Positions 1-5,680 of a stretch of 10,263 nt of DNA are shown here, in pieces (positions within the stretch are counted from its first letter, which is position 1; each line of letters begins with the position of its first letter). This DNA comes from JAGLTA01 sp034660735 (GTDB lineage Bacteria; Patescibacteriota; Patescibacteriia; JAACEG01). Position numbers and translations under genes: made by a program. The stretch is taken from NCBI GenBank assembly GCA_034660735.1, contig JAYEJQ010000053.1, forward strand, positions 1-10,263, read 5' to 3'. The notes under the pieces are model-generated. The model was not told the origin of the DNA, made no database searches, and was given only the letters and a program-made list of their open reading frames with translations.

Positions 1-121
1 ATAATAAATAATTTAAAAAGTTTTAAGTATGATTAAAAAATATATAAAAAGAAAAATTTATCTTAAAAGGAATTAAACATTTTCATATCAGAGATTTTTT
101 ATCCTTGTTTTAAATAAAAAT

Positions 122-160
122 AAAAAAACAACGGGTTGATAACCCGTTGTTTTATTTTTA
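122..160. terminator. Bidirectional rho-independent terminator
   Basis: A 9-bp stem (129-137 pairing with 141-149, CAACGGGTT/AACCCGTTG) closes on a 3-nt loop. Four further A-T pairs extend it, and T-rich tracts follow on both strands. It could end minus-strand transcription from the phosphotransferase gene and plus-strand transcription entering from the left. The stretch 1-121 before it is AT-rich and shows no gene I can support; 160-424 holds only the folded elements listed separately. Confidence 0.85.
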
Positions 161-184
161 TTAAAAGATTTTTCGTATTCGCGC

Positions 185-213
185 CGTCGCAGTCTCCGAT
201 ATTGACTGCGACG
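185..213. repeat. 10-bp perfect hairpin, CGTCGCAGTC stem
   Basis: CGTCGCAGTC (185-194) pairs perfectly with GACTGCGACG (204-213) around a 9-nt loop. A weaker hairpin follows at 230-254 (CGCAGT/ACTGCG). The 9-mer GTCGCAGTC recurs exactly at 1508-1516, on the other side of the phosphotransferase gene, so these hairpins belong to a repeat set flanking that gene. Function unknown. Confidence 0.7.
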
Positions 214-277
214 AACGCATCTTATAGCCCGCAGTCCCTCAAGGAGATACTGCGAAGGAGTCAAACTTTTGCGTATT

Positions 278-405
278 TCGTATAACGTTTCGGTATATGT
301 GATGTCCAGCAGACTCCGCCTTAAAAAATTTAAAGGTCTGCTGGATATGGGTGAAACGAACACTGCGATAGCAGGGAGTGTAACCACATATACCGTATTA
401 TACGA
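278..405. other. Folded multi-stem element (ncRNA or ssDNA-folding recombination site)
   Basis: Four nested or branching helices are visible. The outer stem is TCGTATAA (278-285) with TTATACGA (398-405). After an asymmetric internal loop (5 nt against 2 nt) comes CGGTATATGTG (291-301) with CACATATACCG (385-395). Inside are a 13-bp arm, 302-314 with 336-348 (core TCCAGCAGAC/GTCTGCTGGA, one G-T pair), and a second arm, ACACTGC (360-366) with GCA (371-373) and AGTGT (377-381). The result is a closed three-way junction of about 128 nt. It fills the space just 3' of the phosphotransferase gene on the minus strand. The strand on which it acts cannot be told. I could not match it to RNase P, 6S, SRP RNA or a known riboswitch. 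Confidence 0.6.
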
Positions 406-425
406 TGTTGGCTTTCCATTTTTAT
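398..425. repeat. Left copy of 28-bp inverted repeat bracketing the phosphotransferase gene
   Basis: Positions 408-425 are an exact reverse complement of 1393-1410 (18 bp), and 398-405 of 1413-1420 (8 bp). Only the two bases between these blocks differ, giving 26 of 28 matches. This copy touches the stop codon end of the gene and also supplies the 3' strand of the outer stem of the folded element at 278-405. Confidence 0.85.
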
Positions 426-1363
426 CAATTAATTGGGCTATTTGTTATTCCAGTCAAGGAACGCTCTAATAAATCCAAAACTCTCTTTTGGTATACTTTC
501 TCTTCTTTATCAGTAGGATGCACGGATATTTCTTTTTGTAAGGTAATCAGACAAAACAAGGATAGACGGGAAAAAAATTGCTGTTCTGTAAAATTTCGGC
601 CTGTTAGATAAGTATCTACAAAGCCTGCTTTGTTGAGTGGGTGTAGGTCGTAAACAGGATATTTTGCAATTCCCATGAGCGGGTCTCGGAGCTTGGCGTT
701 TTCAAAATCCAAAAAACCTACAATTTTTTCCCCGTCGGTCAGAAAATTTGCTGGTTGGTAATCCCCGTTGGTAAAGATAAGAGAGGTCGAAATTTGGCGC
801 AATACAGGAGTTAAAAAATCTACAACTTCCTTAAATATTTTTTCTGAATTCCAAGGCGGTTTTTCTGTTATTGCGTTCAATTCGTCCATGAGCGTGTAAG
901 ACGGAAGTTCGTCTCCAGCGTCCTTGCTGATTTTTTCCGTAATGTTTTCTAAAGTGGTAAGTGCTTCAAGTAGAAGTTTTTTTGCTTTTTTAGCGTGAGC
1001 TTTGGAATTCATGCTAAAAAGCTGTAGATTTTCTCCTTCCAAGAACGATAACAACATCATGCCATTTTTTGGTTCAGCTAAAACTTTGGGAACTGGAATA
1101 CTGTATTGCGCCAAAAGAGTAAGTACTGTTGCTTCCAGTTTAATACCGTATGAATTTTTATGGCGCACTTTTCGCAATACCACAAATTTCGATCCCTTAT
1201 CCTTTGTTTTTACTTTCACTTTGATAGGGCAGGGAAGATTATAATTATCAAAGTAGTAAGATTCTTCAATAACAGCGCCTTCTGGGAAGGTTGATAAAAT
1301 GAAATCCTTTTCGGTCTGAGAAAGATCAACCAGCAAATTTTCCTTAGCACGAAATCCTTTCAT
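425..1363 (-). CDS. APH/choline-kinase-fold small-molecule phosphotransferase
   Basis: This 312-residue protein has the layout of the aminoglycoside phosphotransferase family (PF01636-like). An N-terminal nucleotide-binding lobe has a candidate ATP-contacting lysine near K65 (VLRK) and a following acidic residue around E77. The Brenner-type catalytic motif is NGDYQPAN (199-206) and the metal-binding DFG-like motif is LDFEN (218-222). The candidate catalytic Asp (D201) and Asn (N206) are kept, but the histidine that usually precedes GD is Asn. The family phosphorylates aminoglycosides, macrolides, choline, homoserine, sugars and more, so the substrate cannot be named and resistance should not be assumed. 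ATG at 1363 is the first Met of the frame, with no clear ribosome-binding site. The gene stands apart from pnp by 183 bp and is bracketed by inverted repeats, suggesting accessory status. Confidence 0.82.
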   Translation of the reverse strand: MKGFRAKENLLVDLSQTEKDFILSTFPEGAVIEESYYFDNYNLPCPIKVKVKTKDKGSKFVVLRKVRHKNSYGIKLEATVLTLLAQYSIPVPKVLAEPKNGMMLLSFLEGENLQLFSMNSKAHAKKAKKLLLEALTTLENITEKISKDAGDELPSYTLMDELNAITEKPPWNSEKIFKEVVDFLTPVLRQISTSLIFTNGDYQPANFLTDGEKIVGFLDFENAKLRDPLMGIAKYPVYDLHPLNKAGFVDTYLTGRNFTEQQFFSRLSLFCLITLQKEISVHPTDKEEKVYQKRVLDLLERSLTGITNSPIN

Positions 1364-1392
1364 AGAAATAGTCCAAATAATTGATTTAATAA

Positions 1393-1420
1393 ATAAAAAT
1401 GGAAAGCCAATTTCGTATAA
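1393..1420. repeat. Right copy of 28-bp inverted repeat
   Basis: This is the partner of 398-425, lying 30-57 bp upstream of the phosphotransferase start codon. Its outer end overlaps ATTTCGTATAAC (1410-1421), which is also present as an exact direct repeat at 275-286. The flanks therefore carry one inverted and one direct relation at the same time. Confidence 0.85.
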
Positions 1421-1424
1421 CTCG

Positions 1425-1482
1425 TTATTATGCGTAATTAATGAATGTTAATAGCGAAAATTTATGTATTATTATGCGTAAT
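1425..1482. repeat. Two 14-bp direct repeats, TTATTATGCGTAAT
   Basis: TTATTATGCGTAAT occurs exactly at 1425-1438 and 1469-1482, 44 bp apart. Each unit is itself partly palindromic (TTA-TGCG-TAA). They sit in the 183-bp spacer between pnp and the phosphotransferase gene, which otherwise holds no gene. Further on, 1492-1516 is a diverged copy of 213-236. No good promoter for the phosphotransferase stood out here. Confidence 0.7.
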
Positions 1483-1546
1483 AAAAATATTGAACGCGTC
1501 TTATATAGTCGCAGTCATCTAACGTGGATATTAAGCAAATCTAATT

Positions 1547-3724
1547 TTATCTCCCATTATAACTATTGTTTTTAAAAGGAGGTCTGTTGTTGTTGCTCAA
1601 ATTTTCTGGACGCGGCTGAGTTGCTTTTAATGAAAGATTAACTCTGCCCATTTTATCAATCTCAATAACCTTTACTGGAATAACATCGCCGAGTTTTACT
1701 ACATCGCCAACTTTTTCAACGCGGTTATACGCCAATTCTGAAATATGAACCATTCCGTCTTGGTTCGGCAGAATATTTACAAAAGCGCCAAAATCCATAA
1801 TTTTTACCACTGTTCCTTTAAAAGTTTCTCCGACTTTTGCTTCGCGGACAATATCTTTAATCCAATTAACCGCCTTCTTTGACGATTCTTGATCTGTTGA
1901 GCAGACGAATACTGAGCCGTCGTCTTCAATATCAATATTAACTCCTGTTTCGTCAATGATTTGGTTAATCATTTTTCCGCCAGGACCGATAACGCTCCTG
2001 ATTTTATCAGGGTTGATTTTAAACGATGTAATTCGCGGAGCGTAAGGGGACATTTCTTTTCTCGGCTCTGGAATTTCGTTTTTTATAACTTCCAAAATAT
2101 TTTTTAAAGCATCTGCTCCTTGCTTTAACGCCTCGCGGATTATTTCAGAATTCAACCCGTCTGTTTTCGTGTCTAATTGAATTGCCGTAATGCCGTCTTT
2201 TGTTCCAGCTACTTTAAAATCCATCCCGCCTTGTCCGTCTTCTAAATCTTGAATATCTGTAATAACCTGCCATTTGCTCATATCTTTATTTGACGCAAGC
2301 CCGATTGCAATTCCCGCAACAGCTTTTTTTATCGGAACACCAGCATCCATTAGCGACAAGGATGATCCGCAGACCGAAGCCATTGAACTTGATCCGTTTG
2401 AAGAAAGTGTTTCGCTCACAACTCTGATTGTGTATGGGAATTCCTCCTTGCTTGGAAGAACAGGCCATAACGCTTTTTCAGCAAGCGCGCCATGCCCGAT
2501 ATCCCTTCTGCCCGGACCGCGCATAAAACCAGTCTCGCCGACAGAAAATGGAGGAAAATTATAATGATGCATATATCTTTTAGTAGAATCGCCCTCAATA
2601 CCTTCCAAAATCTGCTCGTCGCCAGGACCGCCAAGCGTAACAATTGAAAGCGCCTGAGTCTGCCCGCGATCAAACAACGCTGATCCGTGTGTTCGCGGTA
2701 ATATCCCGACTTCCGCCCTAAGTCTTCTGATTTCATTTATTTCGCGTCCATCAACTCTTTTTTTCTCATTTAAAATCGCCTCGCTCACAGCCGCTTCGGT
2801 TTCTTTGTCAATCTTTTTTAATGCCGCTTTTATCTCATCTTCCTCCAGATTTTCACTTCGCAAAAATTCTTCAGCCGCTTGTTTTAATGCTTCAACCTGC
2901 TGTTTACGTTTTGATTTTGTCGCGAGAGATTTGTCAAAAAGATATTTATTTAAATTATCTTCTAAAAATTTTTCTAAAATCGGCTCCCATTCCTGTTTTT
3001 CTTCCTCTAAAATTTCAACTTTTTCAAAAGTAGGGAACTGATTCTTGATTTTATTTATAAATTCAACCACAGGAGCGATTTGTGTTTTAGCGAACTCTAT
3101 CGCTTTAAACATATCGTCTCCGCTAATTTCTTCAGCGCCAGATTCAATCATAATGACTTTTTCAGCGGTTCCCGCAACAATTAAATCCAAATCGCCTTTC
3201 TCTCTTTCTTCGCAAGTAGGATTAACAATAAAATTGTTGTCAATTCTGCCGATGCGGACGCCGCCAATAGGACCTGCCCAGTTAATCGGCGATGTTGACA
3301 GCGCTATAGATGCGGCTATCAATCCGACAATAGCTGGAACATTTTCTTGATCTACCGACAAGACGCTTAAAATGACCTGAATATCATTGCGATCTTTGTC
3401 GTTAAATAATGGTCTTATAGTGCGATCAATCATTCTTCCGTTAAGTATCGCCTCGTCTGTCGGCCGCCCTTCTCTTTTAATAAAACGCGATCCTTTAATT
3501 TTTCCGGCGGCGTATAATTTTTCTTCATAATCCACCATTAAAGGGAAATAGTTAATTTCCGCGCGTTTGTTTTTAGATCTTACGACTGTTGCTAAAACAA
3601 CAGTATCGCCGTATTGAAGCCGAAAAGAACTGTCGGCTTGGTTTGCCATCTTGCCTGTTTCGGCAATAAGTTTTCGTCCAGCCCACTCCATTTCAAAAGT
3701 AGAGACATTTTGTTTCTCTGACAT
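1547..3724 (-). CDS. pnp: Polynucleotide phosphorylase (PNPase)
   Basis: This is a 3'-5' phosphorolytic exoribonuclease acting in cytoplasmic mRNA decay as a trimer. From the chosen start it is about 725 residues, close to the 711 of E. coli. The order is: first RNase PH-like domain, with FFRREGRP-like and IDRPIRPLF-like blocks (here IKREGRPTDEA and IDRTIRPLF); helical linker; second RNase PH domain with LPRTHGSALF, FPPFSVGETG and SNGSSSMASVCG; KH domain with GPGG at about 580-583; S1 domain from about 628; and an Asn-rich tail. The aspartates matching E. coli D486 and D492 are present (about D496 and D502, DGQGGMD). I chose ATG at 3724. An in-frame TTG at 3745 would add seven residues but lies inside a leader hairpin. 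The gene lies 122 bp downstream of rpsO, a widespread arrangement, and is probably co-transcribed with it. Confidence 0.97.
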   Translation of the reverse strand: MSEKQNVSTFEMEWAGRKLIAETGKMANQADSSFRLQYGDTVVLATVVRSKNKRAEINYFPLMVDYEEKLYAAGKIKGSRFIKREGRPTDEAILNGRMIDRTIRPLFNDKDRNDIQVILSVLSVDQENVPAIVGLIAASIALSTSPINWAGPIGGVRIGRIDNNFIVNPTCEEREKGDLDLIVAGTAEKVIMIESGAEEISGDDMFKAIEFAKTQIAPVVEFINKIKNQFPTFEKVEILEEEKQEWEPILEKFLEDNLNKYLFDKSLATKSKRKQQVEALKQAAEEFLRSENLEEDEIKAALKKIDKETEAAVSEAILNEKKRVDGREINEIRRLRAEVGILPRTHGSALFDRGQTQALSIVTLGGPGDEQILEGIEGDSTKRYMHHYNFPPFSVGETGFMRGPGRRDIGHGALAEKALWPVLPSKEEFPYTIRVVSETLSSNGSSSMASVCGSSLSLMDAGVPIKKAVAGIAIGLASNKDMSKWQVITDIQDLEDGQGGMDFKVAGTKDGITAIQLDTKTDGLNSEIIREALKQGADALKNILEVIKNEIPEPRKEMSPYAPRITSFKINPDKIRSVIGPGGKMINQIIDETGVNIDIEDDGSVFVCSTDQESSKKAVNWIKDIVREAKVGETFKGTVVKIMDFGAFVNILPNQDGMVHISELAYNRVEKVGDVVKLGDVIPVKVIEIDKMGRVNLSLKATQPRPENLSNNNRPPFKNNSYNGR

Positions 3725-3739
3725 AAATTTTTGACTGCT

Positions 3740-3797
3740 GGACAATAGGCGTCAGTTTATGATTTTTTTAAATTCATAAACTAAATGTCTATAGTCC
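3740..3797 (-). promoter_or_regulatory. pnp leader hairpin
   Basis: The untranslated stretch before pnp folds into a long stem. An inner 9-bp helix, AGTTTATGA (3754-3762) with TCATAAACT (3774-3782), sits within an outer helix, GGACAATAG (3740-3748) with CTATAGTCC (3789-3797), which has one mismatch. In enterobacteria, RNase III cuts a pnp leader hairpin and PNPase then represses its own mRNA. The position here is equivalent, but the analogy is inference. Confidence 0.5.
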
Positions 3798-3809
3798 AAC
3801 TGTATTTAT

Positions 3810-3829
3810 TAGACTTGCGCGCAAGTCTA
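3810..3829. repeat. 20-bp perfect palindrome in rpsO-pnp spacer
   Basis: TAGACTTGCGCGCAAGTCTA is self-complementary over all 20 bases and lies 17 bp beyond the rpsO stop. On the minus strand it is followed by ATAAATACAG rather than a U-run, so it is a poor intrinsic terminator. It may instead be an RNA-processing or 3'-end-protecting hairpin. A shorter version (TAGAC-AA-GTCTA) lies just upstream of rpsO, around 4240. Confidence 0.65.
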
Positions 3830-3846
3830 TTGAATTAATTTTTTTA

Positions 3847-4194
3847 TTATTCGCTGTCTTCGCTTTTAATAACATCGTCTTCTTGCTTGATTTCGGTTAT
3901 ATCTTCAGGATCCAAGTTTTCTTTTTTAATTACTTTAATTCCCAATCGTTCAGCTATTTTTTGCATACTTTCAGGATTTTCCTTTTGCAGATATTTTATC
4001 ATTTTTCTTCTTTCTGAAAGTTTTTTTAAAAGTCCGCGGCGCGAGGAGAAATCGTGGCGGTGGCTTTTTAGATGCGAATTTAAATCATCTATCTCTTTGC
4101 TCAAGATAGCTATTTGCACTTCAGGAGATCCTGTATCTGTTTTGTGAACCTGGAATTTTTTGATGATATTCTCTTTAACTTTTTTATTAAGCAT
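3847..4194 (-). CDS. rpsO: 30S ribosomal protein S15, with acidic C-terminal extension
   Basis: S15 binds the 16S rRNA three-way junction in the platform of the small subunit. The first roughly 88 residues match the whole usual S15 length (about 89 residues), with the hallmark TDTGSPEVQIA near 20-30, LNSHLKSHRHDFSSRRGLL at about 38-56, and the RRKMIKYL helix. A further tail of about 27 residues ends in a run rich in Asp and Glu (EDDVIKSEDSE), which most S15 proteins lack. The start is ATG at 4194; no Shine-Dalgarno sequence precedes it. The gene order U32 protein-rpsO-pnp runs on the minus strand. S15 commonly represses its own mRNA, and a structured leader is present upstream. Confidence 0.96.
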   Translation of the reverse strand: MLNKKVKENIIKKFQVHKTDTGSPEVQIAILSKEIDDLNSHLKSHRHDFSSRRGLLKKLSERRKMIKYLQKENPESMQKIAERLGIKVIKKENLDPEDITEIKQEDDVIKSEDSE

Positions 4195-4285
4195 AATTGT
4201 TCGCTATCTGCTCAGCTGATTTTATGTTTATATAATTAGACAAGTCTATTGTAAAATAAAAAATGCCGAACAGAAGTATTATTAA

Positions 4286-4314
4286 ATTATAATCCAACAC
4301 TATCACGAGTTTAA
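4286..4314 (-). promoter_or_regulatory. Candidate rpsO promoter
   Basis: On the minus strand, a perfect -10 box TATAAT (plus positions 4286-4291) stands 17 bp from a weak -35 TTAAAC (4309-4314). It would start transcripts about 85 nt before rpsO, letting rpsO-pnp be made independently of the U32 gene. The weak -35 keeps confidence low. Confidence 0.4.
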
Positions 4315-4360
4315 AAATTTGTAAACCCTATGCGTAAGACTGGATTGATTTAGTGTTGGG
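4293..4360 (-). promoter_or_regulatory. Hairpin in the spacer upstream of rpsO
   Basis: CCAACACTA (4294-4302) pairs exactly with TAGTGTTGG (4351-4359), with a T-G pair outside. An inner GTTTA (4309-4313) pairs with TAAAC (4322-4326). It is either the 3' end structure of the U32 gene transcript (no U-run follows) or part of an rpsO leader. S15 leaders in other bacteria form varied structures that the protein binds, but no specific S15-site motif could be confirmed here. Confidence 0.45.
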
Positions 4361-4372
4361 CTGAAATAAATT

Positions 4373-5605
4373 TTACGCGGTTATTTTTTTTCGCGCGACA
4401 GACATCTTTTCAATGTCTTTTTTTGTTTTAATAAACACAGTTTTTCCTTGTCCGCCGTGCGCTTCTACAATCTCTTTTCCCTCCTGATCAAAAAATGTGT
4501 TCAGTTTCAGTTTTAAATTTTTAATGTTTGGCTGGATGAATTCTATCGTGTCTTTCGCGAAAATCGCGTTATGAATTTTCATATAAATTCCGTTTTTTGT
4601 TTTTTCTACAACTTCGCCGACAAATTGATAATCTGAAATTTTATGCGCCGCGTCGTATTTTTGCTTTACCGCTTCGTTGCCTAAAAGAAATCCGTCAGTA
4701 TAATCGCGATGAGTTAACGTTTGCAATTCCGCGTATAATTTATTCAACTTCTCTTTTTTGCCAGCTGTTTTTTTTAAATCCATTGCTTCACGATAAATTT
4801 TGCAGACCATTGCGATATAAAAAACGCTTTTTGCCCGACCTTCTATTTTAAAAGACGAAACCCCGGCTTTTTTCAAATCGTCTAAATATTTAATAAGGCA
4901 TAAATCTTTAGAGTTTAGAATGTAACTTCCGTTTTTGTCTTCCTCAATAGGAAAAAACTCGTTTTTTCTTTGCTGCTCTTCTAAAAAATATTTGTATTGC
5001 CAGCGACATGGCTGCGCGCAATCGCCAAGATTGGCGTCCCTGCCTGTTAGATACGAGCTTAATAGGCATCTGCCAGAATAACTCATACAGATTGCTCCGT
5101 GGACAAAACATTCTAATTCCATTTTAGGGACCTTTTTATGAATTTTAGTTATTTCAAGCAGAGACAGTTCTCGCGCTAAAATTATTCTTTTCACTCCTTG
5201 CCGCAGCCAGAATTTCGCTGCTTGCCAATTTGTACAGTTTGCCTGAACGCTTAAATGAACTGGTATTTTTGGGCAATATTTTTTTATCAATTCTAAAATT
5301 CCCGGATCTGAAATTATAATTCCGTCTGGCTTGATTTTATTCAGTTGCTTTAAATGCTCGCGGATTTTTTTTATATGCTTGTTGCGAGCGTAGATATTAA
5401 GAGTGATATAAATTTTTTTGTTTTGAGCCCGCGCGCATTTAATAATTTTATTTATATCGCTTTTAGTAATTTCGTTTATCCGAACCCTTAATGAAAAATC
5501 CGGAATTCCCAAATAGAGCGCGTCAGCGCCGAAAGTTAAAGCGTATTCTGCTTTAGCGATATTTCCCGCTGGCGCTAACAATTCAATTTTTTTGTTTTTA
5601 ATCAT
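4373..5605 (-). CDS. trhP: U32-family protein, TrhP (YegQ)-like tRNA U34 hydroxylation factor
   Basis: This 410-residue protein is annotated in many genomes as a U32 peptidase. E. coli TrhP (YegQ, about 453 residues) is the closest family member I recognise, from IELLAPAGN at the N-terminus, FSLRVR (about 37-42), the HLSVQAN block (117-123) and the U32 signature ECFVHGAICMSYSGRCLLS (165-183). TrhP makes 5-hydroxyuridine at tRNA position 34 from prephenate. Four cysteines, C173, C180, C196 and C200, fit the family's iron-sulfur ligands. SKDLC...KIEGR (about 232-257) and a C-terminal beta domain from about 325 complete the protein. The start is ATG at 5605, apparently the very first transcribed base. 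It may be co-transcribed into rpsO-pnp, 178 bp downstream. A true protease role is less likely. Confidence 0.88.
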   Translation of the reverse strand: MIKNKKIELLAPAGNIAKAEYALTFGADALYLGIPDFSLRVRINEITKSDINKIIKCARAQNKKIYITLNIYARNKHIKKIREHLKQLNKIKPDGIIISDPGILELIKKYCPKIPVHLSVQANCTNWQAAKFWLRQGVKRIILARELSLLEITKIHKKVPKMELECFVHGAICMSYSGRCLLSSYLTGRDANLGDCAQPCRWQYKYFLEEQQRKNEFFPIEEDKNGSYILNSKDLCLIKYLDDLKKAGVSSFKIEGRAKSVFYIAMVCKIYREAMDLKKTAGKKEKLNKLYAELQTLTHRDYTDGFLLGNEAVKQKYDAAHKISDYQFVGEVVEKTKNGIYMKIHNAIFAKDTIEFIQPNIKNLKLKLNTFFDQEGKEIVEAHGGQGKTVFIKTKKDIEKMSVARKKITA

Positions 5606-5611
5606 AAATTT

Positions 5612-5639
5612 ACTATAACAAATTTTGACATATAAGCAA
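5612..5639 (-). promoter_or_regulatory. Minus-strand promoter giving a probably leaderless U32-gene mRNA
   Basis: On the minus strand, TTGCTT (plus 5634-5639) is followed after 16 bp by TATAGT (5612-5617), five of six matches to the -10 consensus. Seven bases further is position 5605, the A of the start codon, so the mRNA would have no leader. The promoter overlaps the plus-strand promoter at 5625-5652. Confidence 0.5.
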
Positions 5640-5652
5640 AATAGTTTATAAT
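5625..5652 (+). promoter_or_regulatory. Consensus sigma-70-type promoter for the thioredoxin-like/PRC/smpB operon
   Basis: A perfect -35 TTGACA (5625-5630) and a perfect -10 TATAAT (5647-5652) are separated by 16 bp. Transcription would begin near 5659, about 22 nt before the first gene of the plus-strand operon. Confidence 0.85.
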
Positions 5653-5680
5653 TTTAAGTATAAATATAAATTTTAGAAAT

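Noticed and set aside
278..405. RNase P RNA, suggested by GGGTGAAACG followed by a small hairpin
   Set aside because: The GAGGAAAGTCC, ACAGAAA and 3' GGCTTAT-type conserved blocks are missing on both strands and the element is far too short.
278..405. A true integron attC site
   Set aside because: The arms are inverted repeats with bulges, but the core does not fit GTTRRRY/RYYYAAC and no integrase is visible. Kept only as an analogy.
88..469. Open frames on both strands (88-387 minus, 269-469 plus)
   Set aside because: They run through the terminator and the folded element, overlap each other and show no protein-like pattern; the base pairing explains the sequence better.
2274..3350. Several open frames antisense to or out of frame with pnp
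   Set aside because: They are shadows of a strongly conserved gene and have no recognisable domain.
3725..3745. TTG start that would lengthen PNPase by seven residues
   Set aside because: ATG at 3724 fits the family's N-terminus better, and the TTG lies in the leader hairpin.
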